A stretch of 64,000 nucleotides of DNA, from assembly GCA_012522855.1 (NCBI GenBank), contig JAAYJQ010000031.1, forward strand, positions 1-64,000, read 5' to 3'. This DNA is from Bacteroidales bacterium. GTDB lineage: Bacteria; Bacteroidota; Bacteroidia; Bacteroidales; UBA932. The notes below the pieces were generated by a model. The model was not told the origin of the DNA, made no database searches, and worked only from the letters and a program-made list of their open reading frames with translations. The position numbers and the translations under genes were made by a program. Each line of letters begins with the position of its first letter. The first letter of the stretch is position 1. Of the stretch, positions 24,521 to 32,772 are shown in pieces.

Positions 24521-25008
24521 CCGTTTTTGTCCTGCTGGGGCTGGAGGCCGTCGAGGGAACGTCTGTTCTTCTGTGAAGAGAAGAGGTTGAACTGCCGGTT
24601 GATTTCGGACGCAGGCATGCCGGTTACGTTCTTGCGAATCAGGTAAGAGAAGGAGGTGCTGCCGCCTTCCTCGGAGGCGCTGTAGTCCGCGATGACCTGC
24701 TGCAGGTTCCACCCGTTGGCGCTTAGCCAGTTGAGCGCTTCCGCCGTTGAGCTGAAATAGCGGATGCCGGTCCGGCTGCTCAGCACGTGATCCCGGGAAG
24801 AACTGGGTTCTTGACCATAGTCTACGGTGATCCGGTACCGGTCATAGCGCAGCCGCTGAAATTTCATGACCGCGTAGATGTAGCGTTCATTCAAGGCCGC
24901 ATGGTAACTGTCCGCTTCCGTCAAGACTTGCGCGGACAGCTTGAAAGAAGGGATGCAGACGTACAGGGTCACCAACGCGCACGCTGCGATTTGTTGAAAA
25001 GGTGTCAT
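24505..25008 (-). CDS. Exported protein of unknown function
   Basis: I do not recognise a family. The 167 residues start with a signal-peptide-like segment (about 5-26, IAACALVTLYVCIPSF then LSAQ). A beta/alpha part follows with YAVMKFQRLRYDRYRI and a block EALNWLSANGWNLQQV (about 90-105) resembling short domains of secreted Bacteroidetes proteins. The C-terminal part is polar (NRQFNLFSSQKNRRS). The start overlaps the acyl-ligase stop by four bases, so it is the last gene of the parE-acyltransferase-ligase unit. Confidence 0.65.
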   Translation of the reverse strand: MTPFQQIAACALVTLYVCIPSFKLSAQVLTEADSYHAALNERYIYAVMKFQRLRYDRYRITVDYGQEPSSSRDHVLSSRTGIRYFSSTAEALNWLSANGWNLQQVIADYSASEEGGSTSFSYLIRKNVTGMPASEINRQFNLFSSQKNRRSLDGLQPQQDKNGNFPE

Positions 25009-26684
25009 GGTTCTTCGGACTTGGTTTCTTCTTTCCGGGACGGTTCCTTGTACTTGAATCGGCGGATCTTCTGCGTGGCTGTCTTCTCGAAATCTTCCTT
25101 CATCGCTTCTACGTCACTGATCTTGGACTGCTTGGAAACATGCTTGTTGACATATTCAAGGACGGTCTTTTTCCGCTCTTCGAGCATTTTGAAGAAATTG
25201 TCCTCCCGTTCTTGGTTCCAGTTCAACACGCTGTCGTCGAACTTGATCAGGGCTACGAGTTTGCCTTCCCGCTCCACCACGAGGGATTCATTTACCCCGC
25301 GGATGGTGTTGATCAGTTGCTCGATTTCCTCCGGATAGATGTTTTCGCCCGCTGGGCCCACAATCATGTTTCCGAGTCGGCCTTTGATGTAGTAGCGTCC
25401 CTTGGAGTCGACGGTGGCGAGATCGTTGGTCCGGAACCAACCGTCGTCGGAGAGCACCGCACGCGTCCGTTCCGGATCCCGGTAATAACCCAGCATCACG
25501 TTGTCGCCCTTGGCCATGATCTCACCTTCCCCGGTTTCCGGATCCACGTTCCTGAGTTTCACTTCCACATTGTAGGCGGGCACCCCGATCGAGCCGACCT
25601 TCGTTTTCCCGACAATAGCGTTCGTGATCAGCGGGGCGGTTTCAGTCAGCCCGTAGCCGATGGCGTACGGGAAACGCGCTTTCAGCAGGAAATCCTCGAC
25701 TGTAGAATCCAGTTTGGATCCGCCGATGCCGAAGAACTTGATCTTCCCTCCGAAACTTTTCTTGAGCCGCTTCCCGATGAACCAATAGAGGAGACGGGGC
25801 ATACGATCCCTCATCCAACTGAGGATCCGGCTCTTTTCGACGACCGGAACCACCGCCGTCTTGTAGACCTTCTCGATGATCAGAGGTACCGAACACATGA
25901 TGGTCGGACGGACTTTCGCCATGGCAGCCATCAGGATGGAAGGGGTGGGCGGTTTCTGAATATAGTAGACGCAACCTCCTGCATAGAGCGGATAGAGCAG
26001 GCTGAAGGCCATCTCGTACGTGTGGGACATGGGGAGGATCGACAGCCAGCGGTCTCGCTTATGCGTCTTTTGGGCATGGGCTGCCGCCATGATGTTCTGG
26101 CAGAAGTTCCGGTGGCTCAGCATGACGCCCTTCGCATTCCCGGACGTGCCGGACGTGTAGATGATGGAGGCCAGATCGTCCGGCTGGGGACGCGTCACGC
26201 GTCCTTCGCAGGTGAAAGCCGCGTCATCTTTTCGAATGAGTTCGAAGGTTTCGAGGTTGATGACCAGGGTCAGTTTCGCAGCGGCTTTTTCCGAGAGCTT
26301 CGGAAGCAGGCGCTGCGAAATGAAGATGGCTTTGCAGTCCGAATGGTTTAGGATGTTGTCCACCTCGCTCTGCGAAGAATCCGGCAGGATGGGCACGGTA
26401 ACCCGTCCGAAAGGGACACAGGAGAACATGGCTACGGTCCAGTTGGGCATGTTCTGGGACAGGATCGCGACCTTGTCGCCGGCGCTGATTCCGTAGCGGT
26501 TGAACCGTTGGGAAAGCTCCAGGCACTTCTGCTTGAATGATAGGTAGGTATATTCCTGTCCTCCGTCCACGAAACGGGACAGCGGTCTTTTTGCGAAACT
26601 GTCCGTACAATAGTCGAACAATTTTGCGAGGGTGGTCACATAGCTTTCCTTGCTCGTGGTAAATCTTCTGTATTTGTCAGCCAT
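25005..26684 (-). CDS. AMP-forming acyl-CoA/acyl-ACP synthetase
   Basis: Adenylate-forming enzyme that activates a fatty acid with ATP, probably for CoA or ACP. The 559 residues contain the P-loop YTSGTSGNAKGVMLSH (about 175-190), GYGLTETAPLI (about 345), the hinge region GWFRTNDLA (about 416) and KGRLGNMIVGPAGENIYPEE (about 435-454), with a lysine-rich C-terminus (about 530-559). It is preceded at 21 bases by a PlsC-like acyltransferase, so the pair may make or remodel acyl lipids. Chain-length preference cannot be read from sequence. Confidence 0.9.
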   Translation of the reverse strand: MADKYRRFTTSKESYVTTLAKLFDYCTDSFAKRPLSRFVDGGQEYTYLSFKQKCLELSQRFNRYGISAGDKVAILSQNMPNWTVAMFSCVPFGRVTVPILPDSSQSEVDNILNHSDCKAIFISQRLLPKLSEKAAAKLTLVINLETFELIRKDDAAFTCEGRVTRPQPDDLASIIYTSGTSGNAKGVMLSHRNFCQNIMAAAHAQKTHKRDRWLSILPMSHTYEMAFSLLYPLYAGGCVYYIQKPPTPSILMAAMAKVRPTIMCSVPLIIEKVYKTAVVPVVEKSRILSWMRDRMPRLLYWFIGKRLKKSFGGKIKFFGIGGSKLDSTVEDFLLKARFPYAIGYGLTETAPLITNAIVGKTKVGSIGVPAYNVEVKLRNVDPETGEGEIMAKGDNVMLGYYRDPERTRAVLSDDGWFRTNDLATVDSKGRYYIKGRLGNMIVGPAGENIYPEEIEQLINTIRGVNESLVVEREGKLVALIKFDDSVLNWNQEREDNFFKMLEERKKTVLEYVNKHVSKQSKISDVEAMKEDFEKTATQKIRRFKYKEPSRKEETKSEEP

Positions 26685-26705
26685 GCGGAATATAAATCAT
26701 GTGTT

Positions 26706-27263
26706 TCAATGGGTGATGAATCCTTCCGGATGCCTTCCAACCAGGTTCATCTTCTCGTAGCGCGCTTGAATCCGATCCGTGTCTGCCCGGGCATCTTCCG
26801 TGAGTTCGATTTTGGTGCCTACGCTAATGCGCTTCGTGCCCCAGTCGAAATAACCCATGTACACCGGACAGCCGACCTCCCTGGCGATCAGGTGATAGCC
26901 GGTTTTCCATTTCCGGATCGCTTTCCGGGTTCCCTCCGGCGCGATGGCAAGGTGAAATTCTTCTTCCTTTTCCATCTCGGTGATGAGGCTTTTGACGAGG
27001 GTCGCCGCGTTTCTCCGGTCTACAGGGATGCAGCCGACTTTGCGGAGCAGAACTCCCAGCGGCCAGAAAAAGAACTCCTTCTTGATCATCACATGCGCCG
27101 TTTTCCCGAATTGGGTGTAGAACAGATAGGAGACCACAAAGTCTTTGGCGGAGGTGTGCGGCACTCCGAGTACGATCGCCTTCTTTTCAGTCATCGGTCC
27201 TCCTACGGAGGTCCAGCCCATTTTTTTCAGCAGCCAGCCGCAGAATTTCGCCCAATTGTGCAT
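26706..27263 (-). CDS. PlsC-like 1-acyl-glycerol-phosphate acyltransferase
   Basis: Membrane-associated acyltransferase of the PlsC superfamily. In 185 residues the catalytic H-x4-D is in VPHTSAKDFVVSY (about 34-46), the arginine motif follows in GCIPVDRRN, and the acceptor motif is APEGTRK (about 107). It is at the short end for the family and lacks a clear N-terminal membrane helix, like the short group found in Bacteroidetes. It lies four bases after parE and 21 bases before the acyl-ligase. Confidence 0.87.
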   Translation of the reverse strand: MHNWAKFCGWLLKKMGWTSVGGPMTEKKAIVLGVPHTSAKDFVVSYLFYTQFGKTAHVMIKKEFFFWPLGVLLRKVGCIPVDRRNAATLVKSLITEMEKEEEFHLAIAPEGTRKAIRKWKTGYHLIAREVGCPVYMGYFDWGTKRISVGTKIELTEDARADTDRIQARYEKMNLVGRHPEGFITH

Positions 27264-27267
27264 TGTA

Positions 27268-29205
27268 TCAAACGTTTACGTCTTCCAATTCCTTCTCGCT
27301 CCGCAGATTCGCCCGGATGAAATTCTGTCGGTCGATCGTGTTGTCACCCATGTAGAATTCCATGATCTGGGACATGGATTCCTCCTCCGAAAGTTTCACC
27401 AGGTCCAGCCGCATGTCATCCCCGATAAAGTTCGAGAACTCGTCGGCGGAAATCTCTCCCAGTCCTTTGAAACGGGTGATTTGGACGGGGGTCTTCAATT
27501 CCTCGACCGCTCTGTCCTTCTCTTCCACAGAATAGCAGTACCGACGTTCCTTCTTGTTTTGGACGCGGAAGAGGGGAGTCTGGAGGATATACACATGTCC
27601 GCGGCGGATGAGGTCCGGGTAGAACTTCATGAAGAAAGTCAGAACCAGCATCCGGATGTGCATCCCGTCGTCGTCGGCATCAGTCGCAATGACGATGTTG
27701 TTGTAACGCAGGTTATCCAGATCGTCTTCCACACCCAAGGCGGAAACCAGCAGGTTCAACTCTTCGTTCTCAGCCACCCGCTTGTGGCTCTCCTTGTAGC
27801 AGTTGATCGGTTTGCCCCGGAGGCTGAACACCGCCTGATAGTTGGCGTTCCGGGTCTTGGTGATGGTTCCGGAAGCGGAATCTCCTTCCGTGATGAATAT
27901 GCTCGAAAGTTCCCCGAAGTCTTCTTCCGCATCCTTGGGCATCTTGTCTCCGAAGTGATAACGGCAGTCGCGCAGTTTCCGGTTGTAGACGTTGGCCCGT
28001 TTGTTTCGCTCGCGGGTCTTCTTTTGGATCCCGGCGATCTCCTCGCGTTCTGCCTGCGAAGCCTTGATCTTCTCTTCGATAATGGGCGCGATGTCCAAAT
28101 GCATCCGCAGGAAGTTGTCCAGTTTCCTGGCGATGAAATCGTTGACGAAGGTGCGGATCGTGGGGCCTCGGTCGATTTCCAGCGAACCGTCCGGGTTCTG
28201 GATTCTCTTTCCGTTGGCATCAGTCTTGAATTTTTCCCACATGTAGGTCGATCCGAGTTTGGTCTTGGTCTGTCCTTCGAAGTTCGGCTCTTGAATCTGG
28301 ATGCTGATGGCGCCAATGATGCCCTGGCGGCAGTCTTCGGGCCGGTAATCTTTCTTGAAATAGTCCTTCAGCGTTTTGGCGACCGCTTCCCGGAAGGCGG
28401 CCAGATGCGTCCCCCCGTCGCGGGTATTCTGTCCGTTCACGAAGGAAGCGATGTTCTCGCCGTAGGAATTGCCGTGGGTCAGCACGACTTCGATGTCTTC
28501 GTCCTCCAGGTGGATGGGTTCGTAGAGGGGTGTTTCGGAAAGATTTTCATTCACGAGGTCGAGCAAGCCGTTTTCCGACTTGTAGGAAGTGCCGTTGAGT
28601 ACGAGCGTGAGTCCTTTCTTCAGGTAAGAATAGTTCTTGACCATCGTCTCGACGTATTCCATGTTGAAGTCGAAGTCTCCGAACATCTCGTGATCCGGCG
28701 TGAAGGTCACCAGGGTGCCGTTCCGCTCAGCGACCTTCCCGTTCTTTCCGCTGTCTATCAGTTCTCCGCGTTCGTAGCGTGCCCAGGAACTTTCTCCTTC
28801 CCGGAAGGAGGAGACGTAGAATTCGGAGGAGAGGGCGTTTACAGCCTTGGTGCCTACACCGTTCAGACCGACGGCCTTTTTGAAGACCTTGTCGTCGAAT
28901 TTGCCCCCCGTGTTCAGCTCGCTCGTGGCTTTGACCACGGAGTTGAGCGGGATTCCGCGGCCGAAGTCGCGGACAGAAACCTGCAGCCCGTCGATGTTGA
29001 CGATGACTTGCTTGCCGAATCCGGCGGAATATTCATCGATGCAGTTGTCTATGATTTCTTTCAGCAGCACATAGATTCCGTCTCCGGGGTTCGAACCGTT
29101 CCCCAGCCGTCCGATGTACATGCCCGGACGGCGTCGGATATGCTCGACCCCTTCCAGCGTCTTGATGTTGGCGTCTGTATAATTACTTAGGTTCTCATTG
29201 GCCAT
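27268..29205 (-). CDS. parE: DNA topoisomerase IV subunit B
   Basis: ATPase subunit of topoisomerase IV, which unlinks daughter chromosomes. In 645 residues the GHKL ATPase has EIIDNCIDEYSAGF (about 50), DFGRGIP (about 79) and GLNGVGTKAVNALS (about 112). The TOPRIM domain has the metal motif EGDSASGTI (about 440) and the DxD in ATDADDDGMHIRM (about 507). The end has FKGLGEISADEF. The length and shape fit ParE and not GyrB, which usually has more C-terminal residues, though the two families are close. A -7 box lies seven bases before the ATG. parC is not in the window. Confidence 0.9.
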   Translation of the reverse strand: MANENLSNYTDANIKTLEGVEHIRRRPGMYIGRLGNGSNPGDGIYVLLKEIIDNCIDEYSAGFGKQVIVNIDGLQVSVRDFGRGIPLNSVVKATSELNTGGKFDDKVFKKAVGLNGVGTKAVNALSSEFYVSSFREGESSWARYERGELIDSGKNGKVAERNGTLVTFTPDHEMFGDFDFNMEYVETMVKNYSYLKKGLTLVLNGTSYKSENGLLDLVNENLSETPLYEPIHLEDEDIEVVLTHGNSYGENIASFVNGQNTRDGGTHLAAFREAVAKTLKDYFKKDYRPEDCRQGIIGAISIQIQEPNFEGQTKTKLGSTYMWEKFKTDANGKRIQNPDGSLEIDRGPTIRTFVNDFIARKLDNFLRMHLDIAPIIEEKIKASQAEREEIAGIQKKTRERNKRANVYNRKLRDCRYHFGDKMPKDAEEDFGELSSIFITEGDSASGTITKTRNANYQAVFSLRGKPINCYKESHKRVAENEELNLLVSALGVEDDLDNLRYNNIVIATDADDDGMHIRMLVLTFFMKFYPDLIRRGHVYILQTPLFRVQNKKERRYCYSVEEKDRAVEELKTPVQITRFKGLGEISADEFSNFIGDDMRLDLVKLSEEESMSQIMEFYMGDNTIDRQNFIRANLRSEKELEDVNV

Positions 29206-29212
29206 AATACGG

Positions 29213-29220
29213 CAAATTTA
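29213..29220 (-). promoter_or_regulatory. -7 box directly upstream of parE
   Basis: On the complement strand TAAATTTG matches TAnnTTTG and ends seven bases before the parE ATG, which leaves almost no leader. No good -33 box is seen. Confidence 0.5.
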
Positions 29221-29234
29221 CAAAATATTCTTCA

Positions 29235-29242
29235 TATATTTG
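29235..29242 (+). promoter_or_regulatory. -7 box for the DUF1573 gene
   Basis: TATATTTG matches the -7 consensus and lies 66 bases before the ATG at 29309, divergent to the parE promoter. A matching -33 is not obvious. Confidence 0.5.
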
Positions 29243-29308
29243 TATGATGCGCTGTGCCGGAATCCGCTGCCGACGTTTTGGAAAGATTTTTGCATAGGAG
29301 AAAGTGTC

Positions 29309-30505
29309 ATGAAGAAACTGATTGGAATATTCGTACTTGCAGCCTTGTCCTTCGGACTTGTCTACCCGACGGCCTCCGCCCAAAGCAGCAAGCCCGGAAA
29401 CATTTTCGAGGACCGGGTGCAGTTTGACAAGACCGTCCACGATTTCGGAGACATTCTGCTCTCCGACGGGCCTGTGACCGCCGTTTTTACTGCTAAAAAC
29501 ATCGGAAAGGACCCCATTGCCATCTACAATGTGGTTTCCTCCTGCGGTTGTACGAACGTGCAATGGTCACGCCAGCCGATCAAACCCGGAGAGTCCGGCA
29601 CCATCCAGGGGACGTACGACAATCTTGGCGCCGCCACCCCGTTCGACAAGTCCCTGACCGTTTATTTCTCCGGTATCAAGATGCCCGTGATTCTACGCCT
29701 GCGTGGAGAAAGCCATGAGAAAGAGTTGAGCCTCACTGAAGCCTATCCCTTGACATTCGGGAGCCTGGGTCTCAAAGAAGCCCAGATCAAAGCCGGAAAC
29801 ATGCTCCAGGGGGAGCAGAAAGGAGGCGAAGTAACAATTGCGAATTTGGGTGCCAAGCCGCTGAGACTGGCCTTCAAAAACGTCAGCGAAGGGCTGTCCC
29901 TCTCGGTTTCGCCCAATCCCGTTCCACCGAAGAGCAAGGCTTTGTTGCAGTATACGGTCGCTTCGGACCGGAGCCTCTGGGGGCTGAACTGGTACTATGC
30001 TACTCCGGTCGTGAACGGGAAAGAATACAAGGCTGTTGCCGGTCCTGTTGCCCGGGAACCGGACAAGGCCCCGGGCGCGGAAGCCTTGCGGACGGATCAA
30101 AATGAAAATCTGGGTGCCGGTCATTCTCAGATCGGCATTTTTGCTATTACACGGGAGAATTTTTCAGACTGGACGGCCGAGCAGCGCGAGAACGGCTCCC
30201 GTCCGATGCTGACTGCCAGTACCTTTGCTTTTCCGAAAGTCAAGGCGGGAACCCAAGTCACCGGCTCTTTTCCGATCCAGAATCAGGGGAAGAGCGACCT
30301 GATCATCTACAAGGTTGATTCCGACAGCAATCAGCTGAAGCCTGTCTCCGTGCCGACCATCGCGCCGGCGGGGAAAGGGACGCTTGTCGTCAGTCTGGAC
30401 ACTTCCGGATTCCCTTCCGGCGACACCCTGATATTGCTGACGATGTACACCAATTCGCCCCTTCGTCCGATCGTAAACCTTTTCCTGAGCGGATGGGTTG
30501 AATAG
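29309..30505 (+). CDS. Exported protein with two DUF1573 domains
   Basis: Function unknown; DUF1573 is an immunoglobulin-like fold common in exported Bacteroidetes proteins. The ATG at 29309 opens a signal peptide (LIGIFVLAALSFGLVYP, then SAQ) and is preceded by aggag eight bases upstream. Of 398 residues the first DUF1573 copy (about 30-130) has HDFGDI and SSCGCTNVQWSRQPIKPGES. A middle beta-rich part follows, and the second, weaker copy (about 280-395) has FPKVKAGTQVTGSFPIQNQG. A transporter-like gene follows 21 bases after the stop. Confidence 0.87.
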   Translation: MKKLIGIFVLAALSFGLVYPTASAQSSKPGNIFEDRVQFDKTVHDFGDILLSDGPVTAVFTAKNIGKDPIAIYNVVSSCGCTNVQWSRQPIKPGESGTIQGTYDNLGAATPFDKSLTVYFSGIKMPVILRLRGESHEKELSLTEAYPLTFGSLGLKEAQIKAGNMLQGEQKGGEVTIANLGAKPLRLAFKNVSEGLSLSVSPNPVPPKSKALLQYTVASDRSLWGLNWYYATPVVNGKEYKAVAGPVAREPDKAPGAEALRTDQNENLGAGHSQIGIFAITRENFSDWTAEQRENGSRPMLTASTFAFPKVKAGTQVTGSFPIQNQGKSDLIIYKVDSDSNQLKPVSVPTIAPAGKGTLVVSLDTSGFPSGDTLILLTMYTNSPLRPIVNLFLSGWVE

Positions 30506-30526
30506 GGGCAGGGGGTAATACGGACG

Positions 30527-31567
30527 ATGCAAGCACTTCTTTTGACTACCCTGCGCGATACCATCCTGATCACCGGTCTCGTCGTGGTCATGATGCTGCT
30601 GATCGAATCCTTCCACGTGGAGTCCCGCGGGAAGGCTTTTTCCTTTCTGCGGAAGTCGCGGTTGGCGCAGGTTCTCTTTTCCGCTTTGCTCGGAGCGGTG
30701 CCCGGCTGTGTGGGTGGCTTCGCCTCTGTTTCTCTGTACACCCATCGCATGATCGGTTTCGGCGCCCTGCTGGCGATGATGATCGCTACGGTCGGAGATG
30801 AATCTTTTCTGATGCTGGCCCTCTTTCCGGGGAAGGCAACCCTCCTGTTCGCCTTCCTGTTCGTATTGGGGGTCGGCGCCGGTTGGATCATCACTGTTCT
30901 GTTCCGCAAGGACATGTCGCTTCCCACCCGGCTGGAAGATGCCTATGATCTGCATGAGCCTGACGGTCACCCCGCGGAATCTTTCACATCCCGGCATTTC
31001 GGTTGGAAGCGGATCGTCCTTTTCATCGGTGTGGCCGTATTCGTCGGAGCACTTGTTCTCGGCATCTTCGAGGAGGAAGAACCGCGCCCGGACGAATTGC
31101 GCATTTTCAATGAGCAATGGATGTTCTGGGTGTTCGGGGCGCTGAGCCTGTTCGTGCTGGCGGCGCTGCTGTTCGCTTCCGACCATTTCGTCGAAGAACA
31201 TCTCTGGGAGCACATCGTCCGCCGGCATCTCGCGCCCATCTTCCTTTGGACTTTTTTCGTCCTTCTTGTCACAGGCGCGCTCTTCAGCGCATTCGACCTG
31301 CGCCTTTGGATCAATGATAATCCCGTTCTTATGATCCTGCTGGCTATGGCGGTCGGGCTGATCCCCGAATCCGGTCCCCACATGATCTTCGTGACCCTAT
31401 TCGCAGGCGGCATGATTCCGTTCCCGGTATTGCTCGCCAATTCCATCGTGCAGGACGGCCATGCCTCCCTGCCCCTCCTGGCCGACAGCAAAATTTCCTG
31501 GCTCAAGGCGAAAGCCATCAAGATTGTCATTGCCTTGCCGCTCTCCCTTCTGGCATTGATTCTTTAG
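30527..31567 (+). CDS. Putative 10-TM metal exporter (ArsP_2-like)
   Basis: Integral membrane protein of the group annotated as putative 10-transmembrane heavy-metal exporter; the metal is not known (manganese has been proposed for relatives). The 346 residues have about ten hydrophobic spans. The two repeated halves have the similar motifs GAVPGCVGGFASVSLY (about 56-71) and GLIPESGPHMIFVTLFAGG (about 281-299). A His- and acid-rich cytoplasmic loop (LHEPDGHPAESFTSRH, about 144-159) could bind metal. It starts 21 bases after the DUF1573 gene, probably in one transcript. Confidence 0.75.
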   Translation: MQALLLTTLRDTILITGLVVVMMLLIESFHVESRGKAFSFLRKSRLAQVLFSALLGAVPGCVGGFASVSLYTHRMIGFGALLAMMIATVGDESFLMLALFPGKATLLFAFLFVLGVGAGWIITVLFRKDMSLPTRLEDAYDLHEPDGHPAESFTSRHFGWKRIVLFIGVAVFVGALVLGIFEEEEPRPDELRIFNEQWMFWVFGALSLFVLAALLFASDHFVEEHLWEHIVRRHLAPIFLWTFFVLLVTGALFSAFDLRLWINDNPVLMILLAMAVGLIPESGPHMIFVTLFAGGMIPFPVLLANSIVQDGHASLPLLADSKISWLKAKAIKIVIALPLSLLALIL

Positions 31568-31631
31568 CGGGACGGAGTCGACGCGCTTCCGGCATTACCG
31601 GTCGGAACAAGTGATTTTTAAATATTATTAC

Positions 31632-31639
31632 TATATTTG
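31632..31639 (+). promoter_or_regulatory. -7 box for the ferredoxin gene
   Basis: TATATTTG matches the -7 consensus 26 bases before the ATG at 31666. The region is AT-rich and a clear -33 TTTG is missing. Confidence 0.55.
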
Positions 31640-31665
31640 CAACAACTCTTTAATGTATTCTGAAA

Positions 31666-31839
31666 ATGGCTTATAAAATTTCTGAAACCGATTGCATTGC
31701 TTGCGGAACATGTTTGGGTGAGTGCCCCCATGGCGCTATTCACGAAGGAGATGTTTATCATATTGACCCGGATGCGTGCATAGATTGCGGATCCTGCGCC
31801 GATGCATGCCCCGTGGGAGCGATTCAGCCCGGGGAGTAA
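31666..31839 (+). CDS. Small 2[4Fe-4S] ferredoxin
   Basis: Low-potential electron carrier of the clostridial type. The 57-residue product has two CxxCxxCxxxCP clusters, CIACGTCLGECP (about 10-21) and CIDCGSCADACP (about 39-50), each binding a [4Fe-4S] cluster. The pseudo-twofold fold is visible as GAIHEGDVYHI and GAIQPGE after each cluster. It is the natural partner of the pyruvate:ferredoxin oxidoreductase at 47366, although the genes are not adjacent. It stands alone with its own -7 box and a terminator. Confidence 0.95.
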   Translation: MAYKISETDCIACGTCLGECPHGAIHEGDVYHIDPDACIDCGSCADACPVGAIQPGE

Positions 31840-31858
31840 TTCTCCGTCCTTTGGAATG

Positions 31859-31892
31859 CGGGGATGGCCAAAAAGCTTTTTGGCCATCCCCG
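31859..31892 (+). terminator. Perfect palindromic terminator after ferredoxin
   Basis: A 34-base perfect palindrome from cggggatggccaaaaag to its complement is centred on aagctt and followed by ttctgtttt. It lies 19 bases after the ferredoxin stop. Confidence 0.7.
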
Positions 31893-31953
31893 TTCTGTTT
31901 TATGCAACTTGTTGTGATTGACGGTGTTGATGATTCCAATAGGTCAAAAAAAC

Positions 31954-31997
31954 GACGCATTGAAATCATTAAAGCGCTAACTGTCAGGGTGTAAAAC
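31954..31997. repeat. 44-base dispersed repeat, copy 2
   Basis: Second copy of the 137-180 motif, again intergenic, starting gacgcattgaaatc and ending aaaac. Between it and the tetR promoter (31998-32104) I see nothing further. Confidence 0.45.
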
Positions 31998-32104
31998 GCT
32001 GCTGTTTCTCCCGTCGCCCATCGCCGCGCATTGTCCGCTCACCGGCTAAACCGGATTTTTTCCACCGTCCCGTAATTTTTTCTTGCATATTCCCCGGAAT
32101 GTCG

Positions 32105-32141
32105 TATCTTTGTATAAACAATATTGTTGAACAAAATTGTT
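32105..32141 (+). promoter_or_regulatory. tetR promoter with two tandem operators
   Basis: TATCTTTG (32105-32112) is a consensus -7 box, with cTTG at 32082-32085 as -33 (19-base spacer). Directly after it lie the perfect palindrome aacaatattgtt (32117-32128) and, one base later, the near-copy aacaaaattgtt (32130-32141). Both fit aacaaWWttgtt and cover the transcription start, as expected for autorepression by the TetR-family product. Confidence 0.75.
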
Positions 32142-32148
32142 TAAAAAT

Positions 32149-32772
32149 ATGACACGCAACGGATCCACTGAGGAGGCCATTTTCCGGGCAGCCGAGAAGG
32201 AATTCATGGAAAAAGGGCTGGAAGGAGCGCGGACGGTCAAAATCGCCCGGAATGCCGGAGTGACCCATTCCATGCTTCATTATTATTTCCGCACCAAAGA
32301 GCAGCTCTTCAACAAAATCATGCAGGACAAGTTCCGGTTGATCGTTGAATCCGTGCTCAAAGTGCTTGGAGACGAGAGCCTTCCTTTGTTGGAGCGGATC
32401 CGACAAGGGATGACCGATCATTTTGATTTTTTAGTCCGGAATCCCGAACTCCCGCGCTTCATGATCAACCATGTGCTGGGAAACCCGGAAGTCTATGCCG
32501 CCTTTCAGGCGGAAATGGGCGTGAACGGAAAGGGAATCATCTTGAACCTGCAATCCGCCATCGACAAGGCAGCTGAGCAGGGTGAGATCGAAAGCGTGGA
32601 TGCCCGGTCATTGGCAATGGACATCATGGCTTTGAATCTCTTCTCCTTGTTGGCTTATCAGATGGGACAGCACGTCCTTGGGTATCCCGTGATGAGCCGG
32701 GAAGAATTCTTCCGCATCCGGAAGGAAGAAAACATCGAAACGATCATCAAAAGACTCAGAATAAGACTATGA
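32149..32772 (+). CDS. TetR-family repressor of the export operon
   Basis: DNA-binding repressor, probably released by a small-molecule ligand. The ATG at 32149 is chosen; an in-frame TTG at 32137 lies inside the operator. Of 207 residues, the helix-turn-helix is VKIARNAGVTHSMLHYYFRTKEQLF (about 31-55, in two runs: TVKIARNAGVTHS and MLHYYFRTKEQLF). The rest is an alpha-helical ligand domain. The last four bases overlap the TolC gene, so the repressor is the first gene of the operon it is likely to control. Confidence 0.9.
   Translation: MTRNGSTEEAIFRAAEKEFMEKGLEGARTVKIARNAGVTHSMLHYYFRTKEQLFNKIMQDKFRLIVESVLKVLGDESLPLLERIRQGMTDHFDFLVRNPELPRFMINHVLGNPEVYAAFQAEMGVNGKGIILNLQSAIDKAAEQGEIESVDARSLAMDIMALNLFSLLAYQMGQHVLGYPVMSREEFFRIRKEENIETIIKRLRIRL

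Noticed and set aside
27145..29190. Very long open frame (681 codons) opposite parE
   Set aside because: It is a GC-driven shadow of a well-conserved gene, and its translation has no domain. The 771-codon frame opposite the M16 gene (38921-41236) is rejected for the same reason.
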